From Nanobdellota archaeon (lineage in GTDB: Archaea > Nanobdellota > Nanobdellia > Pacearchaeales > GW2011-AR1), in assembly GCA_023397215.1 (NCBI GenBank), contig JAEWUG010000029.1, positions 1-16,476 of the forward strand: a DNA stretch of 16,476 nt, written 5' to 3'. Positions 1 through 5,972 of this stretch are shown here, piece after piece. Under the pieces are notes generated by a model. That model was given only the letters and a program-made list of their open reading frames with translations, was not told the origin of the DNA and searched no databases. The position numbers and the translations under genes are program-made. Position 1 is the first letter of the stretch, and each line of letters opens with the position of its first letter.

Positions 1-816
1 TAATAACAAAGTTTTAGATTTTGATTCTTTAGCAATGTTTGCAGCATCATGACTTGTTAAATGAAAAAATTCCTTGGCTTGATTTTGGTCGTCAGAAGAA
101 TAAGTTGATTCAGATATTAAAATATTTGAGTTTAAAGAAAACTTAATTAATTCTCTAAAAAAAGCTGTATCTGAAATATAAGTTATTTTTTTAGAAGGTT
201 CATTATAAATTAATTTTTTTCCATCTATTTTTTTGTTTTTATATTCTATTATATTCCCTTTTGCTAATTCTCCAATAAGGGGAGAATTTTCTAAATCTAA
301 TTTTTTTAATTTTTCTTTATCTATTCTAGTTCTTTCTTTTAAAATAAATGAATATGCTAAAGAATTTGTATTGTGCTTTGTTTGTATTGATTCTATTTTA
401 AACTCTTGTGTTTCTAAAACAGTTTTTTCTTTTACTTCAATTATTTTTATTTTAAAATTTTCATTTAATGATGTTTGTAAATAAGAATTTAAAAAAAATT
501 CAAAGAGATTTTTCATTTTTTGTTTTGTTCCAAGAGGTCCATAAATTTCTAATACATTGTTGTAACCATTCAAAGCTAAAGTTTGCAATAAACCTGGTAA
601 GCCTAAAATATGGTCCCCATGCCAATGAGAAATAAAAATTTTAGTTAATTTACAAGGATTTAATTTTGCTTTTCTAAATTGTCTTTGTGTTCCTTCTCCA
701 CAATCAAATAAGAGATTTTGTTCTTTATATTGTAATAGAATAGAGGGATGATTTCTTGATTTTGTTGGTACAGCTGAAGAAGTTCCTAAAAATGTTAATT
801 TTATTTTATCGGCCAT
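1..816 (-). CDS. rnz: tRNase Z (tRNA 3' processing endonuclease), 3' end cut off by the window
   Basis: Metallo-beta-lactamase-fold endonuclease that removes the 3' trailer from tRNA precursors so that CCA can be added. The window holds the first 272 residues and the frame runs off the left edge. Visible motifs: FDCGEGTQ at residues 37-44, the zinc motif HWHGDH at 64-69 (H64, H66, D68, H69), a KHNTNS segment with H148, SDT at 215-217 with metal ligand D216, and an ESTY...HLTSHDAA block at 236-259 with H252. The final His/RY motif would lie beyond the edge. The family is about 300 residues long, so perhaps 30 are missing. An A/T box 26 nt upstream of the ATG suggests a leaderless transcript. 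The gene follows two CCA-less tRNA genes on the same strand, which suits its role. Identification is firm. Confidence 0.95.
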   Translation of the reverse strand, partial: MADKIKLTFLGTSSAVPTKSRNHPSILLQYKEQNLLFDCGEGTQRQFRKAKLNPCKLTKIFISHWHGDHILGLPGLLQTLALNGYNNVLEIYGPLGTKQKMKNLFEFFLNSYLQTSLNENFKIKIIEVKEKTVLETQEFKIESIQTKHNTNSLAYSFILKERTRIDKEKLKKLDLENSPLIGELAKGNIIEYKNKKIDGKKLIYNEPSKKITYISDTAFFRELIKFSLNSNILISESTYSSDDQNQAKEFFHLTSHDAANIAKESKSKTLLL

Positions 817-837
817 AAATATGTTATGAAAAGTATG

Positions 838-846
838 TTTTTATTT
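838..846 (-). promoter_or_regulatory. Candidate TATA box of rnz
   Basis: Read on the minus strand this is AAATAAAAA, centred 26 nt upstream of the rnz ATG at 816. That is the spacing expected for an archaeal TATA box of a leaderless gene. It lies in the short stretch between rnz and the 3' end of tRNA-Cys, so rnz need not depend on read-through from the tRNA. Confidence 0.4.
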
Positions 847-858
847 GTTTTTGAAAAA

Positions 859-929
859 AGCGGGCGCTGGGAATTGCACCCAGGATCAATGGGTTGCAGC
901 CATTTGCCTTACTGCTTGGCTACGCCCGC
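859..929 (-). tRNA. trnC: tRNA-Cys (anticodon GCA)
   Basis: The minus strand folds into a 71-nt cloverleaf. The acceptor GCGGGCG pairs with CGCCCGC and is followed by discriminator U73, the usual Cys base. The D stem is GCC/GGC, the anticodon stem AATGG/CCATT with loop CTGCAAC (anticodon GCA, U33, A37), and the T stem CTGGG/CCCAG. No CCA is encoded and a T run follows directly, probably the transcription stop. Oddities: the 9-nt D loop AAGCAGTAA lacks the G18-G19 pair of bases, and the T loop is TGCAATT with G in place of the near-universal U/pseudouridine 55. No intron is seen. The stems are perfect, so this is probably a functional gene. Confidence 0.9.
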
Positions 930-952
930 AATAAATAAAAGAGAAATTGATT

Positions 953-961
953 CTTTTTAAG
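953..961 (-). promoter_or_regulatory. Candidate TATA box of tRNA-Cys
   Basis: CTTAAAAAG on the minus strand, centred 28 nt upstream of the mature tRNA-Cys 5' end. The identical 9-mer lies 26 nt upstream of the ATG at 14242, which supports its being a TATA element in this genome. Confidence 0.45.
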
Positions 962-1059
962 GTTTTAGTGAATAAAAAAGATTTAAGAAATAAGAAATAT
1001 CTAATAGAGATTTATTTATGTATAAAATGTCTAAATCTAAAAATTATGATAGAAAATAG

Positions 1060-1127
1060 TTTAATTAAATCTACTACTTTGAACACATATTTAAAAAATG
1101 CACTTGAGAAGGATTTGCCTGTGCATT
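1060..1127 (-). pseudogene. Decayed partial copy of the tRNA-Arg 3' end and trailer
   Basis: Positions 1060-1117 align with 1181-1236, about 43 of 57 positions matching and two single-base gaps. The aligned block covers the 3' trailer of tRNA-Arg (shared TTTAATTAAA and CTAC), the A6 run that is the tRNA terminator on the minus strand, the acceptor 3' strand and part of the T arm (shared GGATTTG). No cloverleaf can be completed, because the part matching the anticodon and D arms is unrecognisable. It looks like a relic of a roughly 120-bp tandem duplication; an old integration-site remnant is an alternative. The rest of 930-1218 holds nothing else that I can identify as a gene. Confidence 0.55.
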
Positions 1128-1218
1128 AAAATGCTTGGATTCTTATAAAGTGAAAAGAATCAGAATAAAAATCTAAAGATTTTAATTAAACCTACGACCA
1201 GGTCGCATGTACAAAAAA

Positions 1219-1293
1219 CGCACCTGACAGGATTTGAACCTGCGACCCCTGGCTTAGAAGGCCAGTGCTCTATCCAAACTGAGCTACAGGTGC
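1219..1293 (-). tRNA. trnR: tRNA-Arg (anticodon UCU)
   Basis: 75-nt canonical cloverleaf on the minus strand: acceptor GCACCTG/CAGGTGC, D stem GCTC/GAGC with loop AGTTTGGATA containing GG, anticodon stem CTGGC/GCCAG with loop CTTCTAA (anticodon TCT), variable loop GGGTC, and a GCAGG/CCTGT T stem with standard loop TTCAAAT. Discriminator is G73. No CCA is encoded, and T6 follows immediately as the likely terminator. It reads AGA/AGG codons, which are frequent in this AT-rich genome. No intron is seen. Confidence 0.97.
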
Positions 1294-1319
1294 ATTATAA
1301 TATTAAAATAATTATATGA

Positions 1320-1328
1320 GTTTAAAAG
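1320..1328 (-). promoter_or_regulatory. Candidate TATA box of tRNA-Arg
   Basis: CTTTTAAAC on the minus strand, centred about 31 nt upstream of the mature tRNA-Arg 5' end, in the divergent gap between tRNA-Arg and tag. The surrounding sequence is so AT-rich that other boxes are possible. Confidence 0.3.
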
Positions 1329-1375
1329 ATTTTGGTGTTGATTAAATTAATAAATATTTAATCTTTTTTAATTCG

Positions 1376-1951
1376 ATGATAAGATGTGATTGGGCTGATT
1401 TAAATGAAGAATTATATGTCAAGTATCATGATGAAGAATGGGGTGTTTGTATTCATGATGATAAAAAACTTTTTGAGTTGTTGATTTTAGAGGGGATGCA
1501 AGCAGGTTTATCTTGGATTACTATTTTAAAGAAAAGAGAAGCTTATAGAGAAGTTTTAGATTCTTTTAATTATAAAAAGATTGTAAAATATAATGAAACT
1601 AAAATAAAAGAATTATTGAATGATAAAAGAATTATTAGAAATAAATTAAAAATTAAATCAATTATTAATAATGCAAAAGTTTTTATGAAAATACAAAAGG
1701 AATTTGGAAGTTTTGATAACTATATTTGGGGTTTTGTAAATTATAAACAAATTCAGAATAATTTTAATCATATAAAAGAAATTCCTGCAAAAACATTATT
1801 ATCTGAAAAGATTTCGGGAAATCTAAAGCAAAGAGGAATGAATTTTGTTGGTCCGACAATTATTTATTCTTATATGCAAGCAATTGGTTTAGTAAATGAC
1901 CATATAAAAAAATGTTTTAGATATAATGAGTTGAAAAATAAAAAATATTAA
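1376..1951 (+). CDS. tag: DNA-3-methyladenine glycosylase I
   Basis: Base-excision-repair glycosylase of the HhH superfamily that removes 3-methyladenine from alkylated DNA. At 191 residues it matches the family length. The zinc ligands of the family are all present: C4, H18, H176 and C180 (DHIKKC). The block LEGMQAGLSWITILKKRE at 38-55 contains E39, equivalent to the catalytic Glu of E. coli Tag. The FVGPTIIYSYMQAIGLVNDH block near the C terminus is also characteristic. The ATG has no Shine-Dalgarno, and AT-rich sequence around 1345-1360 could hold a leaderless promoter. It stands alone on the plus strand and ends 2 nt from the stop codon of the convergent uL15 gene. The family is mostly bacterial, so transfer into this lineage is plausible but not shown by base composition. 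Confidence 0.95.
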   Translation: MIRCDWADLNEELYVKYHDEEWGVCIHDDKKLFELLILEGMQAGLSWITILKKREAYREVLDSFNYKKIVKYNETKIKELLNDKRIIRNKLKIKSIINNAKVFMKIQKEFGSFDNYIWGFVNYKQIQNNFNHIKEIPAKTLLSEKISGNLKQRGMNFVGPTIIYSYMQAIGLVNDHIKKCFRYNELKNKKY

Positions 1952-1953
1952 AC

Positions 1954-2385
1954 TTATTCTTTGTCTTCGTTATTTGGTAAGATTATTTTTCCGCCAGCTT
2001 TTTCCATTTTTTCTATTGCTGAAGATGTTGCAGATTTTGCAATTATTTCTGCTTTAAAACCAGAACCATTACCTAATATTTTATAATCTTTTAATTCAAT
2101 TTGTTTTGTTTTTTTATTAAAGAAATTATTTTGAATATCTATTAAATTTATTCTTTTTGTTTTATCTTTTTTTGTTGATCTTGAAGTATATCCTTGCTTT
2201 CCAAAATATTTACCATTTTTATCTAAAGATCTTGCTACTTGTTTTTTATGATCTGCTTTTTTACCTGTTCCAGCCATACCAAAACCACCTTTATTTCCAT
2301 GACCTTTATGTTTTTGTCTAAAACCCCAACCAAAGGTTCTAGAACCTCTTATTCTTGTAGTTTTTTTTCTTTTATGTACTTTCAT
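1954..2385 (-). CDS. rpl15: Large-subunit ribosomal protein uL15
   Basis: Last gene of the operon; 143 residues, normal for archaea. The glycine/arginine-rich N-terminal arm (KKTTRIRGSRTFGWGFRQKHKGHGNKGG) that threads through 23S rRNA is intact, followed by the globular domain with the GNGSGFKAEIIAKSATSSA segment typical of the C terminus. The start overlaps the uL30 stop by 4 nt (ATGA), and a GGAGAGG Shine-Dalgarno lies 8 nt upstream inside uL30. The stop codon is 2 nt from the convergent tag stop, leaving no room for a terminator. secY, which follows uL15 in many archaea, is not here. Confidence 0.97.
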   Translation of the reverse strand: MKVHKRKKTTRIRGSRTFGWGFRQKHKGHGNKGGFGMAGTGKKADHKKQVARSLDKNGKYFGKQGYTSRSTKKDKTKRINLIDIQNNFFNKKTKQIELKDYKILGNGSGFKAEIIAKSATSSAIEKMEKAGGKIILPNNEDKE

Positions 2386-2723
2386 AACATCCTCTCCAAT
2401 AATTTATCTATCTCTTTATTTCTCCCTAAAATTCCTTTAGGATATGCTAATTTTGAAGACTTCTTTAGTCCACCTCTTGGAGGATGCAAAAAGAATACAT
2501 CTTTACCTTTATCTCTTTTTTCTTTTAATTCTTTAACTAAATCTTCATTTATTTCACCAAAAGTAACAAATTCTTTTATTGAATTAACCATTCCCATTCT
2601 TACTTTATCTTTTTTGTCTATTAGGATACAACTATATTTTTTACCTAATCTTAGTCTTTCAAAAGTATTAATTACTCTATTCTCTAATTTACATTGTCCA
2701 GCAATTCTTATTACAGCTATCAT
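2382..2723 (-). CDS. rpl30: Large-subunit ribosomal protein uL30, compact form
   Basis: 113 residues against roughly 150 in most archaea. The N-terminal ferredoxin-like domain (MIAVIRIAG...MGMVNSIKEFVTFGEI) and the archaeal C-terminal block FFLHPPRGG at 77-85, with the basic tail ending GRNKEIDKLLERML, are both kept. What is missing is the helical segment that normally sits between them: only about 20 residues (59-76) join the two parts. This is an internal reduction and not a frameshift, since the frame is continuous. The ATG follows the uS5 stop as TAA-A-ATG with no Shine-Dalgarno, suggesting coupled re-initiation. Confidence 0.95.
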   Translation of the reverse strand: MIAVIRIAGQCKLENRVINTFERLRLGKKYSCILIDKKDKVRMGMVNSIKEFVTFGEINEDLVKELKEKRDKGKDVFFLHPPRGGLKKSSKLAYPKGILGRNKEIDKLLERML

Positions 2724-2724
2724 T

Positions 2725-3549
2725 TTAAAATTCTAATTGATTTAATTTATTTAAAGCTTTCATACATGCTTTTGCAGTATTAAATGTTGTTCTTACTTTT
2801 CCTGAAGATTTTGAATAAATATCTTTTATCCCTGCTGCTTTCATTATTTTTTTAATCTCATTACTTACTACTAAACCTGTTCCTTGAGGTGCAGGAATTA
2901 ATTTTATTTTTACAGAAGAACATTTTCCTTCAATTGAAATTGGAATTGAATGAGGATCATTACAAGAACAATCATAACTTGCACAACCTCTTGGAATTTT
3001 AATTAAGTTTAATTTTGCTTTTCTTAATGCTTTTTCTTTTGCAGGGAGAGTCTCAGAAGCTCTACCATAACCAATACCTACATGACCATTTCCATCCCCT
3101 ACAACAGCCATAACTCCAAATGTTAATGATGTTCCTTCTTTACTAACTTTTTGAGTTTGTCTAAATGCTCTTCTTTTTCCACCACCAAATTTACCTTTTG
3201 CTTGTCCCACAAATAAGACATCTTTAATTAAATTTGGAATTAATATATCTACAATTTCAGGTTCTAATATTTTTCTTCCTTTATCAAATATTTCATTAAT
3301 ATTTTTAATCTTACCAGTTCTTACTTCTTTACCTAATAATGTTTTTGGAACCCAACTTTCAATTTTTTCAATTTCTTCTCTATTATATCTTTGTTGTCTT
3401 GCTTTTTCTTCTGGATTTAATCTTCCTTCTTCTTCTTTAAACCTTTCATCAGCTAATTTTGAAATAACATCATCTTGTTTTTTTTCTTTTGTTTCTACTA
3501 TTTTTTCCATTTCTTCTAATTGTTTTTCATGTTCTTCTTCGGTATTCAT
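2725..3549 (-). CDS. rps5: Small-subunit ribosomal protein uS5 with charged N-terminal extension
   Basis: Decoding-accuracy protein of the 30S subunit. The conserved archaeal protein begins at WVPKT (residue 66), followed by GKI..I.EIF and EPEIVD. The double-stranded-RNA-binding S5 domain follows with GKGKFGGGKRRAFRQ-like sequence at 117-131 and VVGDGNGHVGIGYGRASE at 149-166. The C-terminal domain contains LIPAPQGTGLVVSN at 217-230. The first 65 residues form a Glu/Lys-rich, probably helical extension without Gly or hydrophobic pattern, making the protein 274 residues. The start overlaps the uL18 stop (ATGA) and has GGAG 7 nt upstream. A cysteine group CASYDCSC at 189-196 is notable. Confidence 0.97.
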   Translation of the reverse strand: MNTEEEHEKQLEEMEKIVETKEKKQDDVISKLADERFKEEEGRLNPEEKARQQRYNREEIEKIESWVPKTLLGKEVRTGKIKNINEIFDKGRKILEPEIVDILIPNLIKDVLFVGQAKGKFGGGKRRAFRQTQKVSKEGTSLTFGVMAVVGDGNGHVGIGYGRASETLPAKEKALRKAKLNLIKIPRGCASYDCSCNDPHSIPISIEGKCSSVKIKLIPAPQGTGLVVSNEIKKIMKAAGIKDIYSKSSGKVRTTFNTAKACMKALNKLNQLEF

Positions 3550-4046
3550 TTTTTAGCTCCTATTTTTAATTTAACTTCTTTAATCATTTTTTGAATTTCT
3601 TGTTTTTGATGTTCTCCATTTAATCTTTCTAAACTAGGAAAAATTTCTTCTCCATGAGGAATTTTTAATTTTCCATCTATCAGTCCTTTTAATGAGGCAT
3701 AAAATCTATTTCCATTAATTAATTTATTCATACCAAAATCCATAATATAATCTTTTTTAGAATCAACTTGACTTGCAAATAATAATCCTGTTAAATAACA
3801 AGCAGAAATTGATTTTAATGAACCTATAAATTTTTTATCCCAACCATAATTCAATAAATCTTTTGATGATATTGTTTTAATAACTTTATCTTGAGCATTT
3901 ACACTTTCAATTGATTGAATTATAATATAATTATTTGTCATTCTTACAGCTATTCTCGTTTTATTAGACTTTAATAGAACTAATCTACTTTTATAATCTG
4001 TTTTACTTTCTCTTCTTCTTCTTTTTGATATTCTTAATCTACTCAT
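3546..4046 (-). CDS. rpl18: Large-subunit ribosomal protein uL18 (5S rRNA binding)
   Basis: 166 residues, slightly shorter than most archaeal homologues. It binds 5S rRNA in the central protuberance together with uL5. Recognisable are the basic N terminus with RRRRESKTDYKSRL, the LLKSNKTRIAVRMTNNYI strand pair, the YLTGLLFA helix and the IMDFGMNK segment, equivalent to the LDIGL element of the family. The IPHGEEIFPSLERLNGEH block near 133-150 is typical of archaeal uL18. The start lies inside the last codons of eL19 (8-nt overlap), with GGAGA about 9 nt upstream. Confidence 0.96.
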   Translation of the reverse strand: MSRLRISKRRRRESKTDYKSRLVLLKSNKTRIAVRMTNNYIIIQSIESVNAQDKVIKTISSKDLLNYGWDKKFIGSLKSISACYLTGLLFASQVDSKKDYIMDFGMNKLINGNRFYASLKGLIDGKLKIPHGEEIFPSLERLNGEHQKQEIQKMIKEVKLKIGAKK

Positions 4047-4449
4047 TTTGTTTTCTCTCCAAAGTTTCTTTTAAATGTCTTTTACTTTTGAATCTTTTTG
4101 CTCTTATTTGTTTACGAGTATTATGATAAACTTCTTTGTCTATTTTTCCTGTTTTTAATAAATATCTTAAAAAAACTCTTAATTTTCTAGTTAAGATTAC
4201 ATACTCTTGTTTTGTAGTGTTAACTTTCTTTTTAATTTTTCCTGTTTTTCTTCTATTTTTTCTTTTAACAATTTTTTTTCTACCTTTAACTTCTTTAATT
4301 TGAATTGCACCAGCATTATATAAATCTAATATATCTTGTCTAGTAATAGCTTCTTTTATTTCTTTTAAATTTTCTTGAACAAAGTAAACTTTATTTTTTC
4401 CTACATTCAATACTTTTGCAGCTAATTCTTTTTTATTTGCTAAGTTCAT
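4039..4449 (-). CDS. rpl19e: Large-subunit ribosomal protein eL19
   Basis: Archaeal/eukaryotic-type protein with no bacterial counterpart. 136 residues. The N-terminal signature MNLANKKELAAKVLNVGKNKVYF is the usual eL19 opening, then ITRQDILDLYNAGAI, a very basic linker around VKGRKKIVKRKNRRKTGKIKKK, and the C-terminal helix region LRVFLRYLLKTGKIDKEVYHNTRKQIRAKRFKSKRHLKE. It starts 17 nt inside the end of eL32, with an AAAGGA Shine-Dalgarno-like element upstream. Its C-terminal extension is shorter than in many archaea. Confidence 0.96.
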   Translation of the reverse strand: MNLANKKELAAKVLNVGKNKVYFVQENLKEIKEAITRQDILDLYNAGAIQIKEVKGRKKIVKRKNRRKTGKIKKKVNTTKQEYVILTRKLRVFLRYLLKTGKIDKEVYHNTRKQIRAKRFKSKRHLKETLERKQNE

Positions 4450-4810
4450 TTTTCTTTTCCTTTGGTTTATTTAATATTATCAATCCTTTTTTATTTGATT
4501 CTTCAATTAATTGAATCTTTTTCTTTTTTCCAATATTTGCTAATATTATTTCTTGACCTTTTTTTAAACTATTTAATTGTGTTAAATTTTCAACTCTAAT
4601 AATTTGAGGTATTAAAGCTTTATTTTGACCATATCCAATTCTTGGTCTTTTTGGATGACCTTTATGTCCTAATCTTATTTTATTGTGTCTTCCTTTAGCT
4701 GCTCTCCATTTTCTATTCTTTTTAACAGTTTTACCAAATTTTATTTTTTTATGCCAATCTGTTCTTAAAAATGTTGGTTTTTTCTTTTTAGAAACTACTT
4801 TTTCTTCCAT
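4433..4810 (-). CDS. rpl32e: Large-subunit ribosomal protein eL32, start set by its Shine-Dalgarno
   Basis: Archaeal/eukaryotic-type 50S protein, 125 residues from the ATG at 4810. The motifs KPTFLRTDWHKKIKFG, KWRAAKGRHNKIRLGHKGHPKRPRIGYGQNKALI and the C-terminal I.ANIGKKKKIQLIEE repeat the family pattern. A longer frame from 4828 would begin MWEEDL, but its ATGTGGGAGG is the uL6 coding end that carries the GGGAGG Shine-Dalgarno. That element sits 8 nt before the ATG at 4810, where the uL6 stop and this start share one base (TAATG). The shorter start is therefore chosen. Confidence 0.95.
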   Translation of the reverse strand: MEEKVVSKKKKPTFLRTDWHKKIKFGKTVKKNRKWRAAKGRHNKIRLGHKGHPKRPRIGYGQNKALIPQIIRVENLTQLNSLKKGQEIILANIGKKKKIQLIEESNKKGLIILNKPKEKKNELSK

Positions 4811-5352
4811 TAAATCTTCCTCCCACATTTTTCAGTTATATAAATCCCATCTTGAAATATTCTTCTATCTCTATTTGTAATTTTTGTTGCTTTTTCTAAA
4901 TTAGCTGCAGTTTGTCCAGCAGATTCAATATTATCTGATGTAACTGTAATTTGATTTGCATTAATTTTAACATCAACATTTGGTAAGATCTTAGCAAATC
5001 TTTCTTTTTTCTCACCTAAAAGAGACTTTATTATTACTTTATTTCCTTCTAATTTTACACTCATAGGGAAGTGGTTATTACAAATTTCTAATTGATATAT
5101 AAAAGGTTCTTGTAATCCTTTAATCATATTATTAATATGAGCCCAAGTAGTTCCAATTACTTTAGATTCTCTTCTAGAAGAGTTTTCACAAGAAATTTTA
5201 ATTTTATTTTCTAATGACTCTAATTTTATTTTTCTTAATTTAAATTCTTTTTTAACTTGTTTATTATTACCACTAATAGTAAGAATATTTTTTTCTAGTT
5301 TTGATTGAAATCCTTGAGGTAATTCTATTGTTCTTTGTAAATTTTTTTTCAT
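4810..5352 (-). CDS. rpl6: Large-subunit ribosomal protein uL6
   Basis: 180 residues, the usual archaeal length, with the two-fold repeated alpha/beta domains of uL6 near the factor-binding region. Seen are IELPQGFQSKLEKNILTISG at the N terminus, GTTWAHINNMIKGL in domain 1, the FPMSVKLEGNKVIIKSLLGEKKER linker, and the C-terminal AANLEKATKITNRDRRIFQDGIYI block that carries the archaeal signature. The frame can be extended upstream to a TTG at 5370, but the ATG at 5352 fits the TAA-A-ATG junction with uS8 and the homologous N terminus, so it is preferred. Confidence 0.96.
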   Translation of the reverse strand: MKKNLQRTIELPQGFQSKLEKNILTISGNNKQVKKEFKLRKIKLESLENKIKISCENSSRRESKVIGTTWAHINNMIKGLQEPFIYQLEICNNHFPMSVKLEGNKVIIKSLLGEKKERFAKILPNVDVKINANQITVTSDNIESAGQTAANLEKATKITNRDRRIFQDGIYITEKCGRKI

Positions 5353-5353
5353 T

Positions 5354-5731
5354 TTAATAAAAGTAAGCAATTATACTTCCTCCTATTTTTTGATTTATTG
5401 CATCAATATGAGAAATTAAACCTTTATTTGTTGAAATTACTAATACACCAAAATTTCTTGAAGGTAAAAATCTTCTAAGATATTTTTCAATTTCACCAGT
5501 TTTAACATAATATCTTGGTTTTACTGAATGACATTTATTTAATTTTAAAATTTTAACATCAACATTTCCTGTTTCTTTATTTATTTCATAATTAATATGA
5601 CCTAAATTTTTCATCATTTCAAATACATTTAACAATAATTTTGAGTGTCTTGAAATACTCAAGCTTCTTTTCTCTACCATTTTCGCATTCATTATTTGGT
5701 TTAATCCATCTGAAACTATATCTTGACTCAT
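5354..5731 (-). CDS. rps8: Small-subunit ribosomal protein uS8
   Basis: 125 residues, normal for archaea (about 130). It binds 16S rRNA helix 21; in bacteria it also represses its operon. N-terminal D.LNQIMNAKMVEKRSLSI and the C-terminal RFLPSRNFGVLVISTNKGLISHIDAINQKIGGSIIAYFY, which matches the archaeal C-terminal signature, are clear. It is the only gene of the operon with a real gap from its neighbour (10 nt after uS14). A GGAG overlapping the uS14 stop lies 7 nt before the ATG. Confidence 0.96.
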   Translation of the reverse strand: MSQDIVSDGLNQIMNAKMVEKRSLSISRHSKLLLNVFEMMKNLGHINYEINKETGNVDVKILKLNKCHSVKPRYYVKTGEIEKYLRRFLPSRNFGVLVISTNKGLISHIDAINQKIGGSIIAYFY

Positions 5732-5741
5732 TTTTTATCTC

Positions 5742-5972
5742 CTAACTATATTTTTTAAAACCTAATTCTGTTGCTAATTCTCTAAAACAGTGTCGGCATA
5801 AATTTAGATTATATTGTGATATATGAGAACCAAATTTTCCACATACTTCACATTTTTTATTTGCAATTCCAAAAGCTCTTTGTTTTGGTTTATTATGTTT
5901 TAAATACTTCTTTAATACCGCAGGTTTGTTTTTTAATTGTTTGGTTATTTTTCTCCAATCACTTGTTGTCAT
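5742..5972 (-). CDS. rps14: Small-subunit ribosomal protein uS14, zinc-binding form
   Basis: Archaeal-type uS14 with an intact zinc ribbon: C41, C44, C59 and C62 (CEVC and CRHC). The family core at the C terminus, RHCFRELATELGFKKYS, is clear. At 76 residues it is longer than the usual archaeal protein of about 55; the first 25 residues are a basic extension. The start lies 14 nt inside uL5 in another frame, and the sequence CGGAGG 10 nt upstream, coding two arginines of uL5, is a strong Shine-Dalgarno that supports it. Confidence 0.95.
   Translation of the reverse strand: MTTSDWRKITKQLKNKPAVLKKYLKHNKPKQRAFGIANKKCEVCGKFGSHISQYNLNLCRHCFRELATELGFKKYS

Noticed and set aside
233..484. 83-codon plus-strand frame
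   Set aside because: Antisense shadow of rnz, whose zinc motifs are intact on the other strand.
947..1129. 60-codon frame between the tRNA genes
   Set aside because: It runs through the tRNA-Arg relic and low-complexity sequence, has no box or ribosome site and no recognisable protein pattern.
2239..2736. 165-codon plus-strand frame across uL15/uL30
   Set aside because: Antisense to two certain ribosomal genes; composition rich in Phe, Ser and Leu as expected of a shadow.
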